Positions 16,584-25,988 of a stretch of 64,000 bases of DNA are shown in pieces. Numbering within the stretch: the first letter of the stretch is position 1; every line of letters starts with the position of its first letter. The notes beneath the pieces were generated by a model, which worked only from the letters and a program-made list of their open reading frames with translations, ran no database searches and was not told where the DNA came from. Origin of the DNA: Mesorhizobium sp. LHD-90 (GTDB taxonomy: Bacteria; Pseudomonadota; Alphaproteobacteria; Rhizobiales; Rhizobiaceae). A program made the position numbers and the translations under genes. Location: assembly GCF_030929505.1 (NCBI RefSeq), contig NZ_JAVFVV010000010.1:62001-126000 (forward strand), written 5' to 3'.

Positions 16584-18074
16584 TCACCCATGCCGGCGCA
16601 GGCTGCCGCGTGCATCGTCGAGGCGCACCGGCTGGTCAGGGATGGTCACCGAAAACACCGTGCTGCCGCCTCGGCTCTCGACCAGCTCGAGCGCGCCGCC
16701 ATGGGCGCGCACCAGTTCCTGGGCGATCGCCAGGCCAAGCCCGGTGCCGCCGCTGCGCGCCGCGCCGCGGAAGGCGGCGAACAGGTTTTCGCGCGCCTTT
16801 TTCGGCAGGCCGGGGCCTGTGTCGGTGACGAGGATGCGGCTGACGCTGCCCAGCCTTTCGGCGGTGACGCTCAACCGGTTGACGGCGGCCGATTCGGTCT
16901 CGGCGGCCATGGCCTGCACGGCGTTGCGGCAGAGATTGGTGAGGATTCGGAAGAGCTGCTCGGAATCGGCGTCGATCTCGAAGGCCGGGTCGACGCCGTT
17001 GACGAACTCGACGCCGCTCTCCGGCTCGATGCCGAGAAGATTGTGGACCTCGTCGACCACCTGTCTCAGCCGCAGCCGACGGCGGGCGGGCGGCGGCTCC
17101 TGGGTGCGTCCATAGGCCAGCACGCCCTCCGAATAGGACACGGCGCGGTCGAGCGCGCGCAGCAGCCGCGGCGCCAGCGCCTGCACGGCCGGATCCTTCA
17201 CCGCGCCGAGACGGTCCGACATCAATTGCGCGGAGGCAAGGATGTTGCGCATGTCGTGGTTGATCTTGGAGACCGCCAGTCCGAGATCGGCGAGGTGCTT
17301 CTGTTCGCCAAGCGTCTTCTGCAGCCTTGTCTGCATGTCGGCCAGTTCACGTTCGGCCACGCCGATCTCGTCGCCGCGCCGATCCGGCTGGATGATGCGG
17401 CCGGGGTCGTCGGGCCGGCGCGAGAAATCGAGCATGGAGCGGGTCATCCCCCGGATCGGCCGGATCATGATGCGGTCGATGGTGTAGAAGACCAGCGTGG
17501 CGGTGACCAGCGCGATCAGCAGCGACAACAGCGCGACGTTGCGCGAATAGGCGAGCATCGCCATGCGCAGCCGGCTGTCGGGGATGATCAGCTCGAATTC
17601 CTTGTTGCTGTCGCCGACCTTGCCGAACACGCGCAGCATGCGGTTGCCGCCCGACACCAGGGTGTCGAGCGCCCCGGCCATCGCCTCGACCAGGCTGGTG
17701 TCGCCAAGGTCGATATGCTCGTCCACCTCCGGCGGCACCTCGGTGACGACGAGCAGGCGCGACATGCCGTCGTAACGCACGGCGATCGCCTTGGCGCCGA
17801 TCGCCATCAGCACGTCGTCCTGCACCTGGCGCGACAGGGTGTTGGCGTCCTCCTCGACCAGCACGACCGAGAGCGCGGCGGCAGTGCCGAGCCGCTCCTG
17901 CAGCCAGCCCAGGCGGAAATTGGCGATCGACGGCACGAAGATCAGCACTTCGACGATCAGCACGAAGCAGGCCGTCAGCACCAGCAGCTTCGCAGACAGG
18001 CGCCGCCCCAGCGAGACCGTCCTCGCCGGATCCGCCGTGTCTTGCCTGACTTCCCCAATCTGCCGGTCGCTCAT
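16584..18074 (-). CDS. Membrane sensor histidine kinase (orphan)
   Basis: A 496-residue kinase. It has TM1 at about residues 28-48, an extracytoplasmic domain to about 180, TM2 near 180-203, a HAMP linker (DRIMIRPIRGMTRSML), a HisKA helix with the phosphoacceptor in KINHDMRNILASAQLMSDRL, and a HATPase domain (N box LTNLCRNAVQAM, G1 VTDTGPGLP, G2 GGTGLGLAIAQELV). It would autophosphorylate on His and pass the phosphate to a response regulator, but none is encoded in this window. I start at the ATG preceding SDRQIGEV; the frame is open about 156 codons further upstream without similarity. Degenerate repeats of its last codons follow the stop. Confidence 0.9.
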   Translation of the reverse strand: MSDRQIGEVRQDTADPARTVSLGRRLSAKLLVLTACFVLIVEVLIFVPSIANFRLGWLQERLGTAAALSVVLVEEDANTLSRQVQDDVLMAIGAKAIAVRYDGMSRLLVVTEVPPEVDEHIDLGDTSLVEAMAGALDTLVSGGNRMLRVFGKVGDSNKEFELIIPDSRLRMAMLAYSRNVALLSLLIALVTATLVFYTIDRIMIRPIRGMTRSMLDFSRRPDDPGRIIQPDRRGDEIGVAERELADMQTRLQKTLGEQKHLADLGLAVSKINHDMRNILASAQLMSDRLGAVKDPAVQALAPRLLRALDRAVSYSEGVLAYGRTQEPPPARRRLRLRQVVDEVHNLLGIEPESGVEFVNGVDPAFEIDADSEQLFRILTNLCRNAVQAMAAETESAAVNRLSVTAERLGSVSRILVTDTGPGLPKKARENLFAAFRGAARSGGTGLGLAIAQELVRAHGGALELVESRGGSTVFSVTIPDQPVRLDDARGSLRRHG

Positions 18075-18267
18075 GCGGCCGTTCGGTCCTTGTCCAGCCG
18101 CCGCGCAATGTCCTCCGGATTGGAGAGCGGCGATTGCAAAGCAATGAATGCGATGCGCCGGCACCATTCGGGCAGCACGGCAAAGATAGGCGATCGCATC
18201 GCGTTTGCCAAACCGGCCGATGGAGGGAGGCGGCATGCCGCGACGACGGGGCCGAAACAGCCATCCG

Positions 18268-18882
18268 CTATGCCGACCCTTTCGGGGCGCGCGGCATAGC
18301 TTCATCGGTCCTTTCCACGTCCCGCACCCCCTCGTTGTGCTGTTCGATCTTGACGTTGACCCAGTGGCGAACCGTGGCGGTGCGCTCAAAGCTGTTGCAG
18401 CAGGGCGGCAGCCAGGGGCCAGGAAACACCGTCCAGTCGTCCTCTGCCCGCCGCGACACGCAGCGCCGCGCCCGCCGGCAGGCGGACCGTTTGCAGTCCT
18501 TGTGCAATCCCAGCAGGCTCGCTGCCTGCTGGGCGGCGCCAAGCGAGATCGAGAGGGTGAAATAGTAACTCTCCGTCAAGCGGCGGTCGACCAGGTAGTG
18601 CTCCTCGGTCTTGAACTGCGAGCGCGGAGCATGAGGGACGCGAAACCGCGGATAAGCCGGCGGAATCTTGTAGTGCTCGTAGACATCGGTGATGTCGGGA
18701 TCGCTCCAGTCGGTTTTCTCGTAGGGTTTCGGCGTGAAGAATTCCGCCTCGGTCATGCCGTCGGGCGTGTCACCGATCCACGGCACGTCGGCGAGCTTGT
18801 CCATCCAGCGCCGTTCGTCAGGCGGCAGCGAGTCGAAATCGATGTCGGGGACGGTTTGGGGAGGCGGGTTTCGTCTGGGCAT
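18268..18882 (-). CDS. Conserved-looking protein of unknown function, Cys-rich C-terminal half
   Basis: A 204-residue protein that I do not recognise. The N-terminal half is acidic and proline-rich (VPDIDFDSLPPDERRWMDKL; DGMTEAEFFTPKPYEKTDWS). A central segment, ESYYFTLSISLGAAQQAASL, precedes a cysteine cluster (HKDCKRSACRRARRC and later PPCCNSF) that could bind a metal or form disulfides. No signal peptide or clear membrane segment is visible. I start at the ATG before PRRNPPPQ; an upstream in-frame ATG would add 22 residues. It is encoded about 190 bases upstream of the sensor kinase, in the same direction, so the two may be co-transcribed. Confidence 0.65.
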   Translation of the reverse strand: MPRRNPPPQTVPDIDFDSLPPDERRWMDKLADVPWIGDTPDGMTEAEFFTPKPYEKTDWSDPDITDVYEHYKIPPAYPRFRVPHAPRSQFKTEEHYLVDRRLTESYYFTLSISLGAAQQAASLLGLHKDCKRSACRRARRCVSRRAEDDWTVFPGPWLPPCCNSFERTATVRHWVNVKIEQHNEGVRDVERTDEAMPRAPKGSA

Positions 18883-19615
18883 GGGCTCTCGCTCCCGCGC
18901 TTTTCGGCCGGGTTGTTGAAAAAGGCTCGGGAAGACGGGCGACCACAAGCTCGCTCATCTAGTAAATAATCTGCGACCTTGCGGCCGCCCGTCCGGCGAC
19001 TTTGGGCTCTGTCCCGTCCTGCTTCGCGACAGCTCCGGCTCCGGCTTTCGCCTCGGCTGGCCGTGCTTAAGCGCGTCGTCCAGCGCACACCGCACGTAGT
19101 TGCGGAGGGAGGACCTTCGGACAAAGCCTCCCCGGGCGCGGGCTACGTCTTCCCGCACCGGAGGCGCCGGTTCCTCCCCGCCTTCACACCGTCATGATCG
19201 GCGTTCCCGCAGGAGAAACTGGCGACGAGTATGCGCGTGGTTTTGGGGAGGGGGACGGCCGGCGTCATTTTTTTGGCGAAGATGCTTGCGTCGAAGGAGT
19301 GCCTGCGAGCGATTTCAACGGGTTGGCGAACGGCAAGACGGCCCCGGCAGAAAAATTTCTTTCAGGCGGCGCATTTTCCATCCCCCTTTTTCGAGCGGTT
19401 TTGCTTGCCTTTTCGGCGCCGCCGAAGCCCTTCGCCACCGCTACGGCATGGATCCTAGGGTCCGCGCAGGTAGCTTCGCTCCTGCTCCGCCCTGGGATTG
19501 ACCAATGCAGGGGCTTTCGCAGCCAGTCGCCAACTTTGGCGTTGCGCGGCCGGATGCTACGATGAGATGCCATTGCGTTTGCTACGGTGGACGATACGTT
19601 GACAGCGAATCTCAC
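18883..19615. other. Intergenic stretch with no recognisable gene
   Basis: Open frames here have no domain resemblance and look like by-products of high GC. No tRNA, terminator or mobile-element end was recognised. It must contain the promoters of the divergent genes on either side, but no convincing -35/-10 pair could be assigned. Confidence 0.45.
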
Positions 19616-19625
19616 GGAGATGACC

Positions 19626-21062
19626 ATGACGATATCGTCGTTGAGTGGCGCGCCCCTGACGCGGCGCTCTGTCATGATCGGCGCGGTTTCATTGGCTGCG
19701 GCAACCTCGAACAGTTTGCCGTCTCTAGCCCAAGACCTCTCGCCGGCCGAAGCGCGCGCCATCGCCAAGGAAGCCTACATCTACGGCTTCCCGATGGTCG
19801 ACAGCTACCGCATCCAGCATTCGTATTTCGTCGACAAGGGCGGCCCCGAGTACAAGGCGCCCTGGAACGAGATCTTCAACAATGCCCGCGTCTACACGCC
19901 CGACGACACGGCAATCCAGACGCCCAATTCCGACACGCCCTATTCCTATGTCGGCGCCGACCTCAGGACTGAGCCGCTGGTCTTCACCGTGCCGGAGGTC
20001 GAGAAGGGGCGGTACTATTCCCTGCAGTTCATCGACATGTACACCTTCAACTTCGCCTATGTCGGCAGCCGCGCGACGGGCAACGGTGCAGGCAGCTTTT
20101 TGCTCGCCGGGCCGAACTGGCAGGGCGAGAAACCGGAGGGCGTCAAGGAGGTCATCCGCTCGGAGACAGAGTTCGTGTTCGTGCTCTACCGTACGCAACT
20201 CTTCGGTCCCGAAGACATCGACAACGTCAAGAAGATACAGGCGGGCTACAAGGTGGAGCCGCTGTCGGCCTTCCTCGGTCAGCCGGCGCCGGCCACCGCT
20301 CCGGCGATCGATTTCAGGAAACCGCTGGCGCCCGACGAGGAGAAGACCTCGCCGGAATTCTTCGACGTCCTGAACTTCCTGCTGCAGTTCGCCCCGGTCA
20401 ATCCGGTCGAGACCGACATTAGGGCGCGCTTCGCCAAACTCGGCATCGAGGGCGGCAAGGCATTCGACCCGAATGCGCTGTCGCCTGAGACACGCGCCGC
20501 GTTTGAAGGCGGCATGGCTGACGCCTGGGCGGTGTTCAAGACCTTCAAGGAAACCGAACTCGATACGGGCAAGAAGACAAGCGGCGACGGTTTTGGAACA
20601 CGCGAACATCTGAACGGCGACTATCTCAGCCGCATGTCGAGCGCGGTGCTCGGCATCTATGGCAACTCCAAACAGGAGGCGATGTATCCCGCCTACTTCA
20701 CCGATGCCGGGCACCAGCCGACGTCGGGCGCGAACCGCTACACCATGCGCTTCGCGCCGGGCGGACTGCCGCCGGTCAACGCCTTCTGGTCGCTGACGAT
20801 GTACAAGATGCCGGAGAGCCTGCTGTCGGCCAACAAGCTGAACCGCTATCTCATCAATTCGGACATGCTGCCCGACCTAAAGAAGGACGCTGACGGCGGG
20901 TTGACGCTCTACATCCAAAATGAGAGCCCGGGAGCGGACAAGGAAGCCAACTGGCTACCGGCGCCGGAAGGCCCGTTCTTCATGGCCATGCGGCTCTACT
21001 GGCCGAAAGAGGAAGCGCTAAACGGCACCTGGAAGGCGCCACCGCTCGAGCGCGCAAGCTGA
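19626..21062 (+). CDS. DUF1254/DUF1214 family exported protein
   Basis: A 478-residue protein. Its N-terminus resembles a twin-arginine signal (LTRRSVMIGAVSLAAATSNS). The N-terminal DUF1254 part has AYIYGFPMVDSYR and TPNSDTPYSYVGADLRTEP. The C-terminal DUF1214 part has NRYTMRFAPGGLPPVNAFWS and a TLYIQNESPGADKEANWLPA stretch. The function is unknown; in other bacteria such proteins are periplasmic and often paired. I chose the second of two close ATGs because GGAG lies six bases upstream. A second family member follows after 14 bases. Confidence 0.9.
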   Translation: MTISSLSGAPLTRRSVMIGAVSLAAATSNSLPSLAQDLSPAEARAIAKEAYIYGFPMVDSYRIQHSYFVDKGGPEYKAPWNEIFNNARVYTPDDTAIQTPNSDTPYSYVGADLRTEPLVFTVPEVEKGRYYSLQFIDMYTFNFAYVGSRATGNGAGSFLLAGPNWQGEKPEGVKEVIRSETEFVFVLYRTQLFGPEDIDNVKKIQAGYKVEPLSAFLGQPAPATAPAIDFRKPLAPDEEKTSPEFFDVLNFLLQFAPVNPVETDIRARFAKLGIEGGKAFDPNALSPETRAAFEGGMADAWAVFKTFKETELDTGKKTSGDGFGTREHLNGDYLSRMSSAVLGIYGNSKQEAMYPAYFTDAGHQPTSGANRYTMRFAPGGLPPVNAFWSLTMYKMPESLLSANKLNRYLINSDMLPDLKKDADGGLTLYIQNESPGADKEANWLPAPEGPFFMAMRLYWPKEEALNGTWKAPPLERAS

Positions 21063-21076
21063 ATTACGAGGAGAAA

Positions 21077-22102
21077 ATGATGAAGTACAAATTGACGGTG
21101 CTGACGCTCGCAGTGGGGCTCGCCGTCTTGACCGCGCATCAGGCGATGGCCGCCGAACCGGTGACGGTAGACAACTTCATACGTGCCGAGAGCGATCTCT
21201 ATTTCGGCAACGGGGTCAAGGAGGCCGGCGGACCGGGCAAGTTCTTCCATCGACGCGAACCAGCGTCGATCGACGACCAGACCGTCATCCGGCTCAACCG
21301 CGATACGCTTTATTCTGCCGCTATCTTCGACCTCGACGCCGGCCCGGTGACCATCACGCTGCCGGATGCGGGCGACCGCTTCATGTCGATGCAGATCATC
21401 AGCGAAGATCACTACGTGCCGGAGGTGATCTATGGCGCCGGCAGTTACACCCTGGACAAGCAGAAGGTCGGTACACGCTATGTGATGGCCGGCGTGCGCA
21501 CGCTGGTCGATCCGGCCGACCCCGAGGACGTGAAGAAGGTCCACGCGCTGCAGGATGCGATCAAGGTCGAGCAGGCGAGCGAAGGCACGTTCGAGATCCC
21601 CGACTGGGACCAGGCGAGCCAGAAGAAGGTGCGCGACGCGCTGCTGGTGCTCGGTTCGACGATGCCCGACTTCAAGAATGCATTCGGCAAGAAGGGAGAG
21701 GTCGATCCCGTCCGACATTTGGTCGGCACTGCGCTCGGCTGGGGCGGTAATCCTGACAAGGACGCCTTCTATCTCAACGTCACACCACCCAACAATGACG
21801 GCACGACGGTCTACAAGCTTGATGTCAAGGACGTGCCGGTGGACGGCTTCTGGTCGGTCAGCCTCTATGATGCCGACGGCTACTACGAGAAGAACGAGTA
21901 CAACGCCTATTCGGTCAACAACATCACGGCGAAGAAGAGCGAAGGCGGCGCGGTCGACATCCAGTTCGGCGGCTGCGACGGCAAGATCGCCAACTGCCTG
22001 CCGATCATGAAGGGCTGGAATTATACGGTGAGGCTCTATCGCCCGCGCGAGGAGATCCTGAGCGGCAGCTGGAAGTTCCCGGAACCGCAGCCCTCGCACT
22101 GA
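21077..22102 (+). CDS. Second DUF1254/DUF1214 family exported protein, shorter
   Basis: A 341-residue protein with a Sec signal peptide (LTLAVGLAVLTAHQAMA|AEP). The mature chain shares the family features RLNRDTLYSAAIFDLDAGPV, DGFWSVSLYDADGYYEKN and a terminal GWNYTVRLYRPREEILSG. It is shorter than its upstream neighbour and ends with the same SGSWKFPEP/NGTWKAPP tail, so both have the C-terminal DUF1214 domain. A good GAGGAG ribosome site precedes the start. The two genes form an operon. The role is unknown; an envelope location is likely. Confidence 0.9.
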   Translation: MMKYKLTVLTLAVGLAVLTAHQAMAAEPVTVDNFIRAESDLYFGNGVKEAGGPGKFFHRREPASIDDQTVIRLNRDTLYSAAIFDLDAGPVTITLPDAGDRFMSMQIISEDHYVPEVIYGAGSYTLDKQKVGTRYVMAGVRTLVDPADPEDVKKVHALQDAIKVEQASEGTFEIPDWDQASQKKVRDALLVLGSTMPDFKNAFGKKGEVDPVRHLVGTALGWGGNPDKDAFYLNVTPPNNDGTTVYKLDVKDVPVDGFWSVSLYDADGYYEKNEYNAYSVNNITAKKSEGGAVDIQFGGCDGKIANCLPIMKGWNYTVRLYRPREEILSGSWKFPEPQPSH

Positions 22103-22129
22103 CGGTGTCGGTGCCACGTGAAGTCATGT

Positions 22130-22156
22130 CTCCGTGACGGCACACCCGTTACGGAG
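22130..22156. terminator. Hairpin downstream of the DUF1254 operon (possible terminator)
   Basis: Arms CTCCGTGACGG and CCGTTACGGAG form an 11-pair stem with one G-T wobble around a five-base loop, 28 bases after the stop codon. There is no T-run, so termination would be inefficient or Rho-assisted. Confidence 0.5.
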
Positions 22157-22393
22157 CAAAGGCGCTGACCCGTGCTGCCATCGTCGGCGCATGGTTCTGG
22201 AAGTTACCAATGCAGCGCGTGCGGCCGTTTCCACCCAAGTCGAACAAGAGGCATTGGGATTGTAGGGCACGGTCGCTTCCCTGCGCGAGCAAGCCGCACC
22301 GCCCGCCCACGCGAACGGCAAACTTCCACCTCAGGCTGCAGCTCGAACTGAGACACTACCGAGCCGAACCGCGGACGATGCCTTTGCCGCCGA

Positions 22394-22422
22394 TTGACTC
22401 GAAATACCGCTACCCCTATAAG
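22394..22422 (+). promoter_or_regulatory. Sigma-70-type promoter of rpmH-rnpA-yidC
   Basis: TTGACT and TATAAG are separated by exactly 17 bases, close to the housekeeping consensus, about 120 bases before rpmH. A strong promoter is expected for a ribosomal protein gene. The bases between it and rpmH would be a long 5' leader. Confidence 0.75.
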
Positions 22423-22544
22423 CCCGCCACGCTCGGGCTCCGTCGTCCGGCGCGCAGTTTTGCGCGTCCCGCAATGGCCCCGGCAAAGCTCCTGTTACCT
22501 GGTGACAGAATCAAGAAGGGCCGCACGCCGCGGTATTAAAACAA

Positions 22545-22679
22545 ATGAAGCGTACCTATCAGCCGTCCAAACTCGTCCGCAAGCGCCGGCACGGTTTCCG
22601 CGCCCGCATGGCCACCAAGGGTGGCCGCGGCGTCGTCGCCGCGCGCCGCAACCGTGGCCGCAAGCGCCTGTCCGCCTGA
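22545..22679 (+). CDS. rpmH: 50S ribosomal protein L34
   Basis: A 44-residue, very basic protein reading [20 protein letters not shown] at its start and ending GRKRLSA, matching L34 over its whole length. It is a small structural protein of the large ribosomal subunit. In most bacteria it directly precedes rnpA, as here (43 bases apart). A near-consensus promoter lies upstream. The ribosome site is weak (AAAACAA). Confidence 0.98.
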   Translation: MKRTYQPSKLVRKRRHGFRARMATKGGRGVVAARRNRGRKRLSA

Positions 22680-22722
22680 GCGGACATTTGGCGCGTTGCC
22701 GGTCTCCGGCGATTCCGTGATC

Positions 22723-23049
22723 ATGCCTCCCGCGCGGCTCCGCAAGCGGGAGGAGTTTCTGGCCGTCCGGCGCGGTGACAAGCGCCGCGGGCGGCTTTTC
22801 CTGCTGGAAGTGCTCGACCGTGCGGACACGGCACCGCCTCGCGTGGGCTTCACCGTGACGAAAAAGGTCGGCAACGCAGTCGTACGCAACCGCGTGCGGC
22901 GGCGGCTGAAAGAGGCGGTGCGCGTCGATGCCGCCCGTGACATGGCCGCCGGCCATGACTATGTCATCGTCGGGCGCGAGGATGTGCTGACGGCGCCTTT
23001 CGCCCAACTGGCGGACGAACTGTCGCGGCGTATACGCCAGCGTCGTTGA
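22723..23049 (+). CDS. rnpA: Ribonuclease P protein component
   Basis: A 108-residue basic protein that assists the RNase P RNA in processing tRNA 5' ends. The RNR motif region is intact ([19 protein letters not shown]), preceded by [15 protein letters not shown] and the N-terminal [12 protein letters not shown] start at ATG; an in-frame GTG two codons upstream is an alternative. It follows rpmH and precedes yidC by 13 bases. No yidD gene lies between them, although many bacteria have it there. Confidence 0.96.
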   Translation: MPPARLRKREEFLAVRRGDKRRGRLFLLEVLDRADTAPPRVGFTVTKKVGNAVVRNRVRRRLKEAVRVDAARDMAAGHDYVIVGREDVLTAPFAQLADELSRRIRQRR

Positions 23050-23062
23050 GATCTGGGATCCG

Positions 23063-24898
23063 ATGGAAAACAACCGGAATTTCTTCATCACCATCGCGCT
23101 GTCGGTGCTGATCCTGGTGCTTTGGCAGGTGTTCTACATGAACCCGCGCGTCGAGGCCCAGCGAGAGACGGCCCGCATCGAGGCCGAGCGCGTGGCGGCG
23201 GAGCAGAAGGCGGCGCAGCCCGCCCAGCCGGGCGGCGCAACCGACCCGGCGGTGCCTCCGCAGGGCGCGGTGCCGGGCATTCCCGGAACCGACGGCACCT
23301 CGGAAGCGAACCGCGAAAAGGCGCTGGCTAGCGGCCAGCGCGTCAGGATCGATACGCCGAGCCTGACGGGCTCGATCAACCTGACCGGCGCGCGGCTCGA
23401 CGATCTGCGCCTGAACGACTACCGGCTGACGGTGGAGCCGGGTTCGCCCACCATCGAGCTTCTCAACCCGCAGGCGCTGCCCACCGGCTATTTTGCCGAG
23501 GTAGGGTTTGTCGGCAGCGCCGCGACCGGCGCGGTGCCGGGTCCCGATACGGTGTGGGCGGTCGAGGGCAACCAGACGCTGACGCCGACGACGCCAGTCA
23601 CGCTTGCCTGGACGAACGACAAGGGCCTGACCTTCAAGCGCACCATCAGCGTCGACAACGACTACATGTTCACCATTTCCGACACGGTGACCAATTCCGG
23701 CACGGCTGAGGTCAGCCTGGCGAATTATGGACGGGTCACGCGCTTCGACAAGCCGCTGCATGCCGCGGCCTATGTGCTGCATGAGGGCCTGATCGGCGTC
23801 ACCGGCGAAGAGGGTCTTCAGGAGATCGGCTATTCCACGATCGAAGAGGACAAGCAGGTTTCGCCCGGCAAGTCGACCGACGGCTGGCTCGGTATCACCG
23901 ACAAATACTGGGCCGTGGCCTTGGTGCCTTCGGCCAAGCAGCCGTTCCAGCCGCGCTTTGCCTATTTCCCCGACGGCCGCCCGCGCTACCAGTCCGACTT
24001 CCTGACCGACGCGATCACGATCGCGCCCGGCCAGTCGGCGACGGTCGAGACCATGGTTTTCGCCGGCGCCAAGGAAGTCGCGCAGATCAACGCCTATGAA
24101 AAGGACCGGCAGATCCGCCAGTTCGAGCTGCTGATCGACTGGGGCTGGTTCTACTTCATCACCAAGCCGATGTTCTGGCTGATCGACAACCTCTACAAGC
24201 TGCTCGGCAATTTCGGCCTGGCCATCATCGCCACCACCGTCGTGGTCAAGGCGGTGTTCTTCCCGCTCGCCAACAAGTCCTACAAGTCGATGGCGAACAT
24301 GAAGAAGGTGCAGCCGAAGATGCTGGAAATCCGCGAAAAATACGCGGACGACAAGATGAAGCAGCAGCAGGCGATGATGGAGCTCTACAAGACCGAGAAG
24401 ATCAATCCGATCGCCGGCTGCTGGCCGGTGCTGATCCAGATCCCGGTGTTCTTCGCGCTCTACAAGGTGCTCTACATCACCATCGAGATGCGGCACGCGC
24501 CGTTCTTCGGCTGGATCCAGGACCTTGCCGCGCCCGACCCGACGTCGCTGTTCAACCTGTTCGGCCTGCTGTCGTTCGATCCGAGCACGGTGCCGGTGTT
24601 CGGCCCGTTCCTGATGCTGGGCGTGTGGCCGATCATCATGGGCATCACCATGTTCCTGCAGATGCGCATGAACCCGACGCCGCCGGATCCGACCCAGGCG
24701 ATGATCTTCAACTGGATGCCGCTGATGTTCACCTTCATGCTGGCCTCGTTCCCGGCCGGCCTGGTGATCTACTGGGCCTGGAACAACTTCCTGTCGATCT
24801 TGCAGCAGGGCGTCATCATGAAGCGCCAGGGCGCCAAGATCGAGCTGTGGGACAATCTCGCCGGCCTGTTCAAGCGAAAGCCGACGCCGGCGGAATAG
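23063..24898 (+). CDS. yidC: Membrane protein insertase YidC
   Basis: A 611-residue insertase. It has an N-terminal membrane anchor (FFITIALSVLILVLWQVFYM), a Pro/Ala/Gln-rich linker, a large periplasmic domain (about residues 75-350), and the conserved C-terminal Oxa1 core with five membrane segments, for example LLGNFGLAIIATTVVVKAVF, CWPVLIQIPVFFALYKVLY and QMRMNPTPPDPTQA. It inserts and folds inner-membrane proteins with or without SecYEG. The length is typical for alphaproteobacteria. A strong intrinsic terminator follows the stop by about 25 bases. Confidence 0.98.
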   Translation: MENNRNFFITIALSVLILVLWQVFYMNPRVEAQRETARIEAERVAAEQKAAQPAQPGGATDPAVPPQGAVPGIPGTDGTSEANREKALASGQRVRIDTPSLTGSINLTGARLDDLRLNDYRLTVEPGSPTIELLNPQALPTGYFAEVGFVGSAATGAVPGPDTVWAVEGNQTLTPTTPVTLAWTNDKGLTFKRTISVDNDYMFTISDTVTNSGTAEVSLANYGRVTRFDKPLHAAAYVLHEGLIGVTGEEGLQEIGYSTIEEDKQVSPGKSTDGWLGITDKYWAVALVPSAKQPFQPRFAYFPDGRPRYQSDFLTDAITIAPGQSATVETMVFAGAKEVAQINAYEKDRQIRQFELLIDWGWFYFITKPMFWLIDNLYKLLGNFGLAIIATTVVVKAVFFPLANKSYKSMANMKKVQPKMLEIREKYADDKMKQQQAMMELYKTEKINPIAGCWPVLIQIPVFFALYKVLYITIEMRHAPFFGWIQDLAAPDPTSLFNLFGLLSFDPSTVPVFGPFLMLGVWPIIMGITMFLQMRMNPTPPDPTQAMIFNWMPLMFTFMLASFPAGLVIYWAWNNFLSILQQGVIMKRQGAKIELWDNLAGLFKRKPTPAE

Positions 24899-24923
24899 CC
24901 GCTATCATCGTCGAAAGTACCGA

Positions 24924-24952
24924 AAGGCCCCGCAGCGTCGGGGCCTTTTTTC
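24924..24952 (+). terminator. Intrinsic terminator after yidC
   Basis: A perfect stem AAGGCCCCG / CGGGGCCTT with loop CAGCGT is followed by seven T residues. This is a textbook Rho-independent terminator closing the rpmH-rnpA-yidC unit, before the engB gene found further right. Confidence 0.92.
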
Positions 24953-25277
24953 GTCAGCCCGTCTCGAAACACGTGAGGGAAGACCGGCTCTCAGCCGCGG
25001 TCCTTGGCAAATTTCTCGCGCCCGCCGAAACTTTTCCGGCCTGCCCTCGTGGCTACTGGCGTCAGGCCCAAGAACAGCTTCGCGGAGGAACCATGTGCCT
25101 GCCTCATGTCGTCAACGAGGCGCCGCGGCCAAGATGAACGGCGAACAACCGGCTACGTCGCGCGGCTGAGCAAAGCCGTGTGCATGGCGTGGCCCTGGAC
25201 GGCGGCACCGCGCCGTCCGTCTGGCCGGGGTCTCGCTCTATCCCCGCGAGGCCTCGGCCCTTTGCCGCCTCGCACCG
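24953..25277. other. Intergenic stretch, no gene recognised
   Basis: The open frames here show no domain similarity and no usable start region. It lies between the yidC terminator and the end of a TetR gene. It may contain decayed coding sequence, but I cannot identify any. Confidence 0.4.
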
Positions 25278-25922
25278 TCAGCCTCGCAGCAGTTCCGCCA
25301 GCGCCATGCGCTTGTAGGCCTCGACCAGCGCGTCGCCTTCTTGCCGGCCGATGGAAATCGCCAGCCGCATCGCCTCCTCGCCGAGATGCATGACGGCAAG
25401 CGCCGAGACCTCCAGCGCGGCGGGATCGGCCAGCGGGCGCAGCCGCTTCAATGCTTCGGCGACGATCGCGCCGTTGCGGCGGCTGTCGGCAAGCTGGGCG
25501 TCGCGCAGTGCCTTGTCGGCTTGAGCGCCGAACCAGATGTCGCGCATCACCGGCTCGGCCAGGAAGATTCGGTAGTAGATGTCGATGAGTGCGCAAAAAG
25601 CGCGGCGCATGTCGCCGTCGCTTTCCACCTGCGCCAGCCCGTCGGCGATGCAGCGGCGGCCCGCTTCGTTGTAGCGCTCGACCAGCGTGCCGACGATCGC
25701 CGTCTTGTCGGGGAAGAACTGGTAGAGCGAGCCGATCGACACGCCGGCGCGCTCCGCCACCTCGCTCATGCGCAGCGCGTCGCTGCCGCGCTCCGCGATC
25801 AGTTCGGTCGCCGCGGCCAGCATGCGCTCGACCCGCTCGCGGCTGCGCTTCTGCGTCGGCGTCCGGCGCGTCCCCGCCGCATCGCCGCCGCGGGGCTCGA
25901 TTGCCCCTGTCGGATTCTCCAT
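25278..25922 (-). CDS. TetR/AcrR family transcriptional regulator
   Basis: A 214-residue repressor-type protein. The TetR helix-turn-helix is in the N-terminal third (RVERMLAAATELIAERG, then MSEVAERAGVSIGSLYQFFP), followed by a helical ligand-binding domain. I start at the ATG preceding ENPTGAIEP, which has an AAGGACG site in front. It is divergent from an NmrA-like oxidoreductase gene. A perfect 8-base-arm palindrome sits between the two starts, so it most likely represses itself and the rightward operon until an inducer binds. Confidence 0.93.
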   Translation of the reverse strand: MENPTGAIEPRGGDAAGTRRTPTQKRSRERVERMLAAATELIAERGSDALRMSEVAERAGVSIGSLYQFFPDKTAIVGTLVERYNEAGRRCIADGLAQVESDGDMRRAFCALIDIYYRIFLAEPVMRDIWFGAQADKALRDAQLADSRRNGAIVAEALKRLRPLADPAALEVSALAVMHLGEEAMRLAISIGRQEGDALVEAYKRMALAELLRG

Positions 25923-25988
25923 GCCCCGTTCGTCCTTCATCCAGAAAGCTGCTTGACATCCATAATATGAGGATTTATCACATTTGCA

